Assembly (NCBI GenBank): GCA_019416395.1
Contig: DXXH01000101.1
Span: 401-8,063, forward strand
DNA length: 7,663 bases
Direction of reading: 5' to 3'
Origin: Clostridiales bacterium
GTDB lineage: Bacteria > Bacillota > Clostridia > Oscillospirales > Acutalibacteraceae
Translations under genes and position numbers: made by a program
The notes under the pieces: model-generated
Database searches by the model: none
What the model was told of the DNA's origin: nothing
The model's input: the letters and a program-made list of their open reading frames with translations, nothing else
In this document: positions 1-6,112 of the stretch, piece by piece
Numbering within the stretch: the first letter of the stretch is position 1
How the letters are laid out: every line of letters begins with the position of its first letter

Positions 1-656
1 TCTTTACCATTTCCTATCCCCACAAGACATGGCCTACCATGAAGGCGGCCAAAGCGTTGGTGGAAAGCGGCAAGCTGGGCCAAATCACCTATGCCCGTGT
101 CCACAACTTCCACAACGGCAGTGTTGCCCCCCAGAAAGACGGTTCTCTGGGCTGGCTTCCCCCTCACTTCTATGACGAAAGCCAGACTGGTGGCGGCGCC
201 ATGATGGATCTGGGCGCTCACCCCATGTACACCCTTCACTGGTTTCTGGGCGAGCCCAAGACTATTGTTTCCCAGTTCACGGAAGTAACTCACCGGGGTG
301 TGGAAGACAATGCGGTATCCGTCATTGAATTTGAAGGCGGCGCTATCGGCGTATCCGAAACGGGTTTTGTTACCACCGGTGACAACTATGTGCTGGAGAT
401 GAGCGGCACAAAGGGCTCTCTGATGATCCACAACAACAAACTGGAATACAGCTGCCCGGAGACTGACGGCAAAGTTGTGGAAGTGACAGATCTGCCTGCT
501 CCTTCCCCCCTGCCTGTCAACGCCTGGATTGACGCCTGCTGTGGCCAAGGGGAAGCCCCCAACGGTATCGACGAGGCTGTGGCTCTGACCAAATTCATGG
601 TTGGCGCTTACGAAGCATACCGCTCCGGTCAGAAATACACCTTCCCTCAGGCATAA
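1..656 (+). CDS. Gfo/Idh/MocA-family oxidoreductase, C-terminal part (5' truncated by window edge)
   Basis: This is the C-terminal part of an NAD(P)-dependent dehydrogenase of the Gfo/Idh/MocA family, which typically oxidises or reduces sugars, inositols or related polyols in the cytoplasm. The frame is open from position 3, before the first internal ATG at 39. The residues there (ISYPHKTWPT, then KAAKALVESGKLG) continue into the ITYARVHN strand in the normal family order, so the ATG at 39 is internal and the true start lies upstream of the window. The catalytic-domain signature GGGAMMDLGAHPMYTLHWFLGEP is present (about 195-264), including the conserved Asp and His of the DLGxH motif. The N-terminal Rossmann domain and EKP motif are outside the window, so cofactor and substrate cannot be judged. 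The gene ends with TAA, about 20 bases before a strong terminator hairpin. Family assignment is confident; the specific substrate is not. Confidence 0.88.
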   Translation, partial: FTISYPHKTWPTMKAAKALVESGKLGQITYARVHNFHNGSVAPQKDGSLGWLPPHFYDESQTGGGAMMDLGAHPMYTLHWFLGEPKTIVSQFTEVTHRGVEDNAVSVIEFEGGAIGVSETGFVTTGDNYVLEMSGTKGSLMIHNNKLEYSCPETDGKVVEVTDLPAPSPLPVNAWIDACCGQGEAPNGIDEAVALTKFMVGAYEAYRSGQKYTFPQA

Positions 657-676
657 ACGCGCTGTAAAAAAACAGC

Positions 677-709
677 AAGAAAGCCCTCCCAACTGGGAGG
701 GCTTTCTTT
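677..709. terminator. Bidirectional rho-independent terminator between the oxidoreductase and ileS
   Basis: A perfect 14-bp stem (AAGAAAGCCCTCCC at 677-690 against GGGAGGGCTTTCTT at 695-708) closes a four-base AACT loop. On the + strand it is followed by TTTATTT. On the - strand the A run at 666-672 gives a seven-U tract a few bases after the stem. The hairpin therefore fits termination of both convergent genes, the oxidoreductase (+) and ileS (-), which end 20 bases to its left and 25 bases to its right. Confidence 0.9.
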
Positions 710-733
710 ATTTCCACGGAAATCCCGTTGGAA

Positions 734-3700
734 TTATTGAACTTTCTTCACGCCAAAGCTGGTCTGCTCTCCATTCACGTCCCATTGGGCGGTATAACCG
801 TCCAGCTGGTCATAATGGCAGGCCTCGCCCAGCACATCGTGCAGAATGGAACTCTCATTGGCTTCCAGAACTTTTGCGATCTTCTCGCTGCCCTGATGGT
901 ACACCTCAATGTGATCGGTGACATTGAAACCGGCATCCTTCCGCATGGATTGCAGCTTGCTGACAATTTCACGGACAAAACCTTCTTCGATCAAGGCTTC
1001 GTTCAAAGTGGTATCCAAAACCACGGTCAACCCACGGTCAGACACGGAAGTAAAGCCTTCCTTCTGTGCGGTCTCCACAAGCAATTCTTCCTGGGTCAGG
1101 GTGATTTCTCCATCAGGCAGGTTCAGTTTCAAGCTGCCGGTCGCATCCAACTCTTTCTTGGCGGCAGAACCGTCCAGCTCTTGGAGCGCTGTCCGCACCT
1201 CTCCCAGACGCTTGCCCAGCTTCTTGCCCAGAAGCTTCAACTGGGGTTTGAAGGTGTAAGCCGTAAACTGGGACATGTCCTTCAGGAACGTGAGCTCTTT
1301 CACGTTCAGCTCCTGCTTCACAATGTCCTGATACAGGGCGCCCAAACCTTCGTCTGCGTCGGTGTAAAGTGTCTGCAAAGGCTGGCGGTTCTTCAGGTTT
1401 GCCAGGTTCCGAGCCGCACGGCCCAGAGTCACGACCCGCAGCACCTCGTCCATTTCCCCTTCCAACTGTGTATCCACGCGGGAAGCGTCATACTCAGGAT
1501 ACAGGCACAGATGGACGCTTTCAGGAGCCGTGCTGTCCACGGAGCACACCAGGTTGCGATAGATTTCCTCGCTGATAAAAGGCACCATGGGGGCAGCCAT
1601 TTTGGCGGTGGTCACCAACGCAGTATACAGCGTCATGAACGCGGCGGTCTTATCGTCGCTCTCTTCCTGAGCCCAGAACCGCTCCCGGCTGCGGCGCACA
1701 TACCAGTTGCTCAGCTCGTCCACAAAGTCCTGGAGCACCCGGGCAGCTTCCGGCACTTTGTAAGCGGAAAGGTTCTCGTCCACTCCCTTTACAGCGGTAT
1801 TCAACCGGGACAGCAACCATTTATCCATAACGGTAAGCTTGCAGTCTTCCAGCTTGTATTTGGAAGCGTCAAAGTTGTCGATATTGGCATACAGCACGAA
1901 GAAGGCGTAAGTGTTCCACAGAGTGGAGAAGAACTTCTTCTGGCCTTCGATCACAGCCTTCTCGTGGAACCGGCTGGGCAGCCAGGGAGCGGAATTGGTG
2001 TAGAAATACCAGCGCAGTGGATCAGCGCCGTACTTTTTCAACGCTTCCATGGGATCCACGGCATTGCCCTTGGACTTGCTCATCTTCTGGCCATTTTCGT
2101 CCTGCACCAAGCCCATAACAAGCACGTTCTTGTAAGGCGACTGGTGGAACAGCAGAGTGGAAATCGCCAGCAAAGAATAGAACCAGCCACGAGTCTGGTC
2201 CACCGCTTCAGAAATGAAGCTGGCGGGGAACTGCTGCTTGAACAAATCCTGGTTCTCAAAAGGATAATGATGCTGGGCGAAAGGCATGGAACCGGAATCG
2301 AACCAGCAGTCAATCACCTCAGGCACACGGTGCATCTGCTTACCGCAGTGGGGGCAGGTGATGGTCACCTGGTCCACATAGGGACGGTGCAGCTCAATGT
2401 CGTCGGGGCAGTTGGGAGACATTTCCTTCAACTCCGCAATGCTGCCAATGGCGTGGCGGTGACCGCACTCACATTCCCAGATATTCAGCGGTGTGCCCCA
2501 ATACCGGTTCCGGCTTACCGCCCAATCCTGGACGTTCTCCAGCCAGTCCCCAAACCGGCCCTTACCAATGCTTTCCGGCAGCCAGTTAACTGTATTGTTG
2601 TTGGCGATCAGCTCGTCTTTAACGTCGGTCATCTTGATATACCAGGACTCCCGGGCGTAGTAGATCAAGGGGGTGTCGCAGCGCCAGCAGAAGGGATAGC
2701 TGTGCTCGAACTTGGGAGCTGCGAACAACAGACCACGCTCGTCCAGGTCTTTCAAGATCTCCTTATCCGCGTCCTTGCAGAACACACCTGCCCATTTTGT
2801 CTCGGCAGTCATCTGGCCTTTCCCGTCTACCAGCTGCACCAGGGGCAGACCATATTTCCGGCCTACCTTGGCGTCGTCCTCACCGAAAGCAGGAGCGATA
2901 TGGACCACGCCGGTACCGTCGGTCAGCGTTACGTAGTCGTCGCACACCACATACCAACATTTCTCCTTGGGAGAAACAAACTTATAAAGGGGTTCATATT
3001 CCTTATTCACCAGGTCAGCACCCTTATAGCGCTCCAGGACGGTGTACTCCCCTTCTCCCAGGACGGTATCGCACAGGGCCTCTGCCAAATAGTAGGTCTC
3101 CCCTTTGCTTTCCACCTTCACATAGTTTTCGTTGGCGTTGACGCACAGAGCCACATTAGAAGGCAACGTCCAGGGAGTGGTCGTCCAAGCCAGGATATAG
3201 GCGTCCTCGTCTTTGCACTTGAATTTGGCAACAGCGGAACGCTCTTTCACGTCCTTATAGCCCTGGGCCACTTCGTGCGAGGAAAGAGGTGTGCCACAGC
3301 GGGGGCAGTAGGGCACGATCTTAAAGCCCTTGTACAACAGGCCCCGGTCCCAAATCTGCTTCAGCGCCCACCATTCAGACTCGATGAAGTTGTTGTCATA
3401 GGTGACATAGGGATGCTCCATGTCGGCCCAGAAGCCCACGTCCTTGGAGAAATCTTCCCACATGCCCTTGTATTTCCACACGCTCTCCTTGCACTTCTCA
3501 ATAAAGGGAGCGATGCCGTATTCCTCAATCTGCTCCTTGCCGTTGATATGCAGCAGTTTTTCCACTTCCAGCTCCACAGGCAGGCCATGGGTATCCCAGC
3601 CGGCTTTCCGGGGTACCATCTCCCCCTTCATGGTGTGGAACCGGGGAAACAGGTCCTTGAACGCCCGGGTTTCCAAATGGCCAATGTGAGGACGGCCATT

Positions 3701-3856
3701 TGCAGTAGGCGGTCCGTCGTAGAAGGTATAGGAAGGCTGGCCTTCCCGCTCCTCTACGCTCTTTTCAAAAATGTGGTTTTCTTCCCAGAATTTTACCGTT
3801 TCGTGTTCCCGCTCCACAAAGTTTAGGTTTGTGGAAACCTCTTTGTACATGCTCAT
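734..3856 (-). CDS. ileS: Isoleucine--tRNA ligase (IleRS), long zinc-containing type
   Basis: This class I aminoacyl-tRNA synthetase charges tRNA-Ile with isoleucine, using ATP, in the cytoplasm. Counting from the start chosen here (1040 residues), the visible signatures are: HIGH at 57-60 within TANGRPHIGHLE; editing (CP1) domain motifs TTTPWTLPSN at 225-234 and GTGVVHIAP at 314-322, with the following Asp at about 328; KMSKS at 591-595; and a long C-terminal anticodon-binding region. Paired cysteines C184/C187 with C390/C393, and C462/C464 with C501/C504, match two zinc sites as in long Thermus-like enzymes. Start choice: the AAAGGA Shine-Dalgarno directly abuts the ATG at 3865, which leaves no spacer, but lies about 8 bases before the in-frame ATG at 3856. 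I therefore prefer 3856 (MSMYKEV) over 3865 (MAKMSMYKEV). The gene is single, intact, preceded by its own T-box leader and followed by a terminator. The length and eukaryote-like zinc arrangement suggest the type 2 IleRS class (inference). Confidence 0.98.
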   Translation of the reverse strand: MSMYKEVSTNLNFVEREHETVKFWEENHIFEKSVEEREGQPSYTFYDGPPTANGRPHIGHLETRAFKDLFPRFHTMKGEMVPRKAGWDTHGLPVELEVEKLLHINGKEQIEEYGIAPFIEKCKESVWKYKGMWEDFSKDVGFWADMEHPYVTYDNNFIESEWWALKQIWDRGLLYKGFKIVPYCPRCGTPLSSHEVAQGYKDVKERSAVAKFKCKDEDAYILAWTTTPWTLPSNVALCVNANENYVKVESKGETYYLAEALCDTVLGEGEYTVLERYKGADLVNKEYEPLYKFVSPKEKCWYVVCDDYVTLTDGTGVVHIAPAFGEDDAKVGRKYGLPLVQLVDGKGQMTAETKWAGVFCKDADKEILKDLDERGLLFAAPKFEHSYPFCWRCDTPLIYYARESWYIKMTDVKDELIANNNTVNWLPESIGKGRFGDWLENVQDWAVSRNRYWGTPLNIWECECGHRHAIGSIAELKEMSPNCPDDIELHRPYVDQVTITCPHCGKQMHRVPEVIDCWFDSGSMPFAQHHYPFENQDLFKQQFPASFISEAVDQTRGWFYSLLAISTLLFHQSPYKNVLVMGLVQDENGQKMSKSKGNAVDPMEALKKYGADPLRWYFYTNSAPWLPSRFHEKAVIEGQKKFFSTLWNTYAFFVLYANIDNFDASKYKLEDCKLTVMDKWLLSRLNTAVKGVDENLSAYKVPEAARVLQDFVDELSNWYVRRSRERFWAQEESDDKTAAFMTLYTALVTTAKMAAPMVPFISEEIYRNLVCSVDSTAPESVHLCLYPEYDASRVDTQLEGEMDEVLRVVTLGRAARNLANLKNRQPLQTLYTDADEGLGALYQDIVKQELNVKELTFLKDMSQFTAYTFKPQLKLLGKKLGKRLGEVRTALQELDGSAAKKELDATGSLKLNLPDGEITLTQEELLVETAQKEGFTSVSDRGLTVVLDTTLNEALIEEGFVREIVSKLQSMRKDAGFNVTDHIEVYHQGSEKIAKVLEANESSILHDVLGEACHYDQLDGYTAQWDVNGEQTSFGVKKVQ

Positions 3857-3862
3857 CTTTGC

Positions 3863-3872
3863 CATCCTTTCT
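3863..3872 (-). promoter_or_regulatory. ileS Shine-Dalgarno that decides the start
   Basis: Read on the - strand, GAGAAAGG runs directly into ATGGCAAAGATG. The AGGA core has no spacer before the first ATG (3865) but about 8 bases before the ATG at 3856, which supports initiation at the latter. It sits downstream of the T-box terminator U run, so it is transcribed only after antitermination. Confidence 0.6.
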
Positions 3873-3893
3873 CTGGGTTGCGGAATCGGCTAT

Positions 3894-3930
3894 AAAAAAA
3901 GCCCCCGTCCCGTACAAACGGGACGAAGGC
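3894..3930 (-). terminator. T-box intrinsic terminator upstream of ileS
   Basis: On the - strand GCCTTCGTCCCG pairs with CGGGACGGGGGC (12 pairs including two U-G wobbles) around a TTTGTA loop, followed by seven Us (A run 3894-3900 on the + strand). It competes with the antiterminator that shares bases 3918-3928. When tRNA-Ile is charged this hairpin should stop transcription before ileS. Confidence 0.95.
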
Positions 3931-3951
3931 TCACTTCGCTATACCACCCAT
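3918..3951 (-). promoter_or_regulatory. T-box antiterminator with tRNA acceptor-binding bulge
   Basis: On the - strand AUGGG pairs with CCCGU and GCGAAG pairs with CUUCGU (first pair G-U). They flank the seven-base bulge UGGUAUA and close a UGAGC loop. The U at the fourth bulge position would pair with discriminator A73 of tRNA-Ile. The last three bulge bases are AUA instead of the usual ACC, an uncommon variant. Confidence 0.85.
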
Positions 3952-4162
3952 TCCGGCATATCCAACAATACGCGCCCCGATAACGGCGGGGGGCCGGCTC
4001 CGCTTACTTGGAGGCCCCTTCAACAGGGCCACCGTTGGGCTTGCAGCTCAAGAGGGATACGGACCACCGTTTTCCGCACCAGCTTGCACCTACCGCCGGC
4101 TCTCTGCAGCGTCAAACGCTCCGTGTGTCTCTTTCACAGCCTTTCTGTGATTTTCGGGAAAT

Positions 4163-4191
4163 ATTCTACCACAGCCGTCACCTAAAGTCAA
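4163..4191 (-). promoter_or_regulatory. Sigma-A-type promoter of the ileS T-box transcript
   Basis: On the - strand TTGACT (4191-4186) and TAGAAT (4168-4163) are separated by exactly 17 bases, each one base from consensus at most two positions. The predicted start near 4156 lies just upstream of stem I. The promoter begins 45 bases after the stop codon of the upstream membrane-protein gene. I see no convincing terminator between them, so some read-through into the leader is possible. Confidence 0.85.
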
Positions 4192-4235
4192 GTAGCCGCC
4201 CGGGAAAACATGGAATCACGGCCCAGCGTAAAAAT

Positions 4236-4937
4236 TCACTCTTTTGCTGCCGTCTTTTTCCGCAAACTGAGATAGGTGGCGAATTGGAAACGCTTATCCA
4301 GCCAATTTCCGATCAGTCCGATCACTTTGCCCATGGTCAATGCCGCCAGCACGGTGCCAATCCCAATGCCATCCAAAAAGCCCAACGCCAGGAACGTCAT
4401 GCCCGCAGTCACGATCAAGCAGATGGCATCAAAGGAAATCTTGATTTTCGGATAGCTGATCCCTGTGATTTTTGACAGCTCCCGGGGAAACAGATCCGTG
4501 GGAATAATGGGCAGACCGCACCGGTTGGAAAGTGCGATTCCAATACAGATCAGCACATAGCTGATTACAAAGTACACCACGCACCACCCTAAGTCTGTGG
4601 GAAGGGCATTCACCCACAGCCCGTCCAAATCTAAGAGCTCACTGAAAACAAATCCCACCACGAAGCTGAACAAATAGGTGGGAACGAATTTGCGGCGCAT
4701 GATCATCAAACTCAACACCAGCGCAGCTTGGAACAAATAGGTCCAGGTTCCCAGCGAGAAAAACGGGAGCACTTCAGAAAATGCGAAAGGAACACTGGAA
4801 ATCGCCGAAATCCCCGCACCAGAATACAGCATCAGCACAACGCCCAACGAATTGATCACCACTGCTATCAACAACGCAAACTCGCCATGAAACAGGGGCA
4901 ATTTGTTGGGAAGACTTTTTTCTTCTACCACTTCCAC
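4236..4937 (-). CDS. YczE/YitT-like (DUF6198-type) multi-pass membrane protein
   Basis: This is an integral membrane protein of about 233 residues with five to six hydrophobic segments, roughly at 20-40, 64-80, 86-103, 116-138, 168-188 and 193-211, and a basic C-terminus (RKKTAAKE). I recognise the YczE/YyaS/YitT type from GAGISAISSVPFAFSE after the first helix, LPIIPTDLFPRELS in the middle, and the glycine-rich GIGIGTVLAALTMGKVIG near the end. Members are found widely in Firmicutes and are generally unassigned; a transport role is suspected but unproven. Start: GGAGG at 4951-4947 lies 9 bases before the GTG at 4937 and only 3 bases before the GTG at 4943, so I prefer 4937; 4943 adds two residues. 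It is transcribed divergently from a LysR-type regulator, its likely controller. No signal peptide is needed, since the first membrane segment anchors the protein. Family confidence is good; the function is unknown. Confidence 0.85.
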   Translation of the reverse strand: MEVVEEKSLPNKLPLFHGEFALLIAVVINSLGVVLMLYSGAGISAISSVPFAFSEVLPFFSLGTWTYLFQAALVLSLMIMRRKFVPTYLFSFVVGFVFSELLDLDGLWVNALPTDLGWCVVYFVISYVLICIGIALSNRCGLPIIPTDLFPRELSKITGISYPKIKISFDAICLIVTAGMTFLALGFLDGIGIGTVLAALTMGKVIGLIGNWLDKRFQFATYLSLRKKTAAKE

Positions 4938-4946
4938 GGTCACAAG

Positions 4947-4951
4947 CCTCC
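4947..4951 (-). promoter_or_regulatory. Shine-Dalgarno of the membrane-protein gene
   Basis: A perfect GGAGG on the - strand. Its spacing of 9 bases to the GTG at 4937, against 3 bases to the GTG at 4943, decides the start chosen for the membrane protein. Confidence 0.65.
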
Positions 4952-4973
4952 AAGCTCTTTCAAAGTAACTTTC

Positions 4974-5002
4974 ATTGTAGAAGGTTCCATTTATATTGTA
5001 AA
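4974..5002 (-). promoter_or_regulatory. Promoter of the YczE-like membrane-protein gene
   Basis: On the - strand TTTACA (5002-4997) and TACAAT (4979-4974) are 17 bases apart, each one mismatch from sigma-A consensus. The start would be near 4967, about 30 bases before the coding start. The LysR-box-like dyad at 5024-5038 would then be centred near -64, the usual position of a LysR recognition site at an activated promoter. Confidence 0.7.
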
Positions 5003-5023
5003 ATTCATAATTTCAATAAAACC

Positions 5024-5038
5024 ATAGATATCCTCTAT
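5024..5038. promoter_or_regulatory. Predicted LysR-type regulator binding box (T-N11-A dyad)
   Basis: ATAGA-TATCC-TCTAT is a perfect 5-bp inverted repeat of 15 bp with the T-N11-A core typical of LysR-type recognition sites. It lies in the divergent intergenic region, centred about 64 bp upstream of the predicted start of the membrane-protein gene. It also covers the -35 area of the regulator's own promoter. This fits the common scheme of activating the target while repressing the regulator. Binding is inferred, not shown. Confidence 0.6.
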
Positions 5039-5044
5039 CCTCTG

Positions 5045-5053
5045 TGCTATACT
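5045..5053 (+). promoter_or_regulatory. Extended -10 promoter of the lysR-type gene
   Basis: TGC-TATACT is an extended -10 element one base from TATAAT. No good -35 hexamer lies 16-18 bases upstream, where the LysR-box-like dyad sits instead. The start would be near 5060, giving a very short leader before the GGGGGAA ribosome-binding site and the ATG at 5075. Confidence 0.6.
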
Positions 5054-5074
5054 GAATGAAAAGGGGGAACCGCC

Positions 5075-5962
5075 ATGAATCTGGATTATTTGCGCTATTT
5101 CGTCAAGCTCGCAGAAGTCAGGCATTACACAAAAGCTGCGGAACAGCTGCGTATCACCCAACCCAGCCTCAGCCATGCCATGCGGCTGCTGGAAGAGGAA
5201 CTGGGCGTGCCCTTGTTTGAGAAATCGGGCAGGAACACGTCACTCACCCGGTTTGGGGAAGAATTTTTGGACTGTTCCCGCCGTACACTGAGCACCCTGG
5301 ATCAAGGTGTCAAATCCCTCAAGCACAGCGCTCGAGGAGAAGGTCTGGTCCGCTTGGGGTTACTCCGGGTTTTAGGAACGGATTACGTGCCTAAATTAGC
5401 CGCTCAATTTCTAAAAGCAAATCCCGGAAAGAATATTCAGTTTGAATTTCACACAGATCGGACCCAAGGGCTTCTGGAAGGGCTCCTCAACCAGATCTAC
5501 GATCTGATCTTCTGTTCCAAGCCAGAACCGGGGTTGCGAGTCACGGCGGTTCCGGTCACCCAACAGGATCTGGTGCTGATCGTGCCAAAAGACCACCCTC
5601 TTTCCGCTCAACACAGCGCGGATCTAGCGGAAACCTTGGACTATCCTCACATCTTTTTCGCGCCAAGCTCTGGCCTTCGCCCCCTGATTGACAGCCTATT
5701 CGCCACGGTAGGTGGCATCCCGAAAATCGCCTACGAGACAGAAGAAGATCAGGTCATCGCCGGATTGGTAGCCCAAGGCTTCGGGATCGCCATCGTGCCG
5801 TATATGGACTTGCTGCTTAAGCTGGATCTCTCCATTTTACAGATCAGCTCTCCCCCTTACAAACGGGATTTTTATCTGGTCAGCAACGATGGGGTCTTCC
5901 TTCCCCCTGTGGCAGAAGAATTCCGAAAATTCGTCCTGCAAGCTCCCAGAACTGAAAATTAA
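5075..5962 (+). CDS. LysR-type transcriptional regulator
   Basis: A DNA-binding regulator of 295 residues, the normal length for the family. The N-terminal winged helix-turn-helix (about 1-60) is clear: MNLDYLRYFVKLAEV, then HYTKAAEQLRITQPSLSHAM for the HTH, then LLEEELGVPLFEKSGR and the TxxGxxFL turn (LTRFGEEFL). A linker helix (about 62-88) joins it to the periplasmic-binding-protein-like effector domain (about 91-290), which includes LVLIVPKDHPLS and the GLVAQGFGIAIVP segment. It should act as a dimer or tetramer in the cytoplasm and respond to a small effector, which cannot be predicted. The ATG follows GGGGGAA with about 6-8 bases spacing. It is divergent from the YczE-like membrane-protein gene, its most likely target, with a T-N11-A dyad between them. 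A second, similar dyad lies directly after its stop codon. Confidence 0.95.
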   Translation: MNLDYLRYFVKLAEVRHYTKAAEQLRITQPSLSHAMRLLEEELGVPLFEKSGRNTSLTRFGEEFLDCSRRTLSTLDQGVKSLKHSARGEGLVRLGLLRVLGTDYVPKLAAQFLKANPGKNIQFEFHTDRTQGLLEGLLNQIYDLIFCSKPEPGLRVTAVPVTQQDLVLIVPKDHPLSAQHSADLAETLDYPHIFFAPSSGLRPLIDSLFATVGGIPKIAYETEEDQVIAGLVAQGFGIAIVPYMDLLLKLDLSILQISSPPYKRDFYLVSNDGVFLPPVAEEFRKFVLQAPRTEN

Positions 5963-5965
5963 TTC

Positions 5966-5980
5966 ATAGATAAAAGCTAT
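5966..5980. promoter_or_regulatory. Second LysR-box-like dyad, just after lysR
   Basis: ATAG-N7-CTAT, 15 bp with a T-N11-A core, has the same outer bases as the box at 5024-5038. Extended to 16 bp (CATAGATA-N4-CTAT), 12 positions are identical between the two sites. It begins four bases after the lysR stop codon, where no gene starts. It may be a secondary site or a relic, and the function is speculative. Confidence 0.35.
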
Positions 5981-6063
5981 AAAATCATAGAAAAATATCA
6001 TAATTTCCACTGAAGCTTCCTTGGCGCGCTCTTTGGCAAAAAGGAAACCCGCAGGAAAATGAA

Positions 6064-6112
6064 AAGCATCGGGCAAATCACACACAGCGATCTGCCCGAT
6101 GCTTATATTTTT
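6064..6112 (+). terminator. Rho-independent terminator of lysR, overlapping the end of the convergent gene
   Basis: AAGCATCGGGCA (6064-6075) pairs perfectly with TGCCCGATGCTT (6093-6104) over 12 bp. Three more inner pairs (ATC/GAT) follow a mismatch. On the + strand the hairpin is followed by ATATTTTT. On the - strand it is followed by TTTT then CATTTTCC, so it may also serve the flavoprotein operon, more weakly. The stop codon of the convergent gene (6080-6078) falls inside the loop. Confidence 0.85.

Larger units (their letters stand above)
3894..4156 (-). ncRNA. T-box riboswitch leader of ileS (specifier AUC, isoleucine)
   Basis: This 5' leader senses uncharged tRNA-Ile and controls transcription into ileS. 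Stem I is readable on the - strand. AAGAG at its base pairs with CUCUU. Above it is a specifier loop with 3' strand UAUCC, containing the isoleucine codon AUC at 4058-4056, and the loop is closed by CGGA/UCCG. Further out are AGAGAG, a CCGGC/GCUGG helix and a GGUAGGUGCAA terminal loop, as is usual for T-box stem I. A stem II/IIAB-like section with GCCGUUAUC follows. The antiterminator (3951-3918) has helix AUGGG/CCCGU, a seven-base bulge UGGUAUA (3946-3940) and helix GCGAAG/CUUCGU. The bulge UGGU can pair with the ACCA end of tRNA-Ile. The 3' half of the antiterminator is also the 5' arm of the terminator, so the two folds exclude each other. The 5' end at 4156 is estimated from the promoter. 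Confidence 0.95.

Noticed and set aside
661..676. A small palindrome GCTGT-A6-ACAGC before the first terminator
   Set aside because: It has only five pairs with an all-A loop. It is better explained as the A/U tract that serves the neighbouring 14-bp terminator on the minus strand.
728..3826. A 1032-codon open frame on the + strand, antisense to almost all of ileS
   Set aside because: It is in exact codon register with ileS, so it stays open simply because ileS avoids TTA, CTA and TCA codons. The translation resembles no protein family, is rich in H, Q and L as expected for a reverse-complement frame, and has no ribosome-binding site. ileS itself is certain.
4192..4235. A possible terminator between the membrane-protein gene and the ileS promoter
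   Set aside because: The GGGCC and CCCGGGC bases do not form a convincing stem with a following U tract, so no terminator is called.
6016..6056. TTCCTT / AAGGAA inverted repeat after lysR
   Set aside because: It has six AT-rich pairs with an 18-base loop, no U tract and no supporting inner helix; chance is likely.
5837..6085. An 82-codon minus-strand frame across the end of lysR and the following AT-rich spacer
   Set aside because: It overlaps the clear LysR reading frame, has no recognisable product or convincing ribosome-binding site, and crosses the terminator region.
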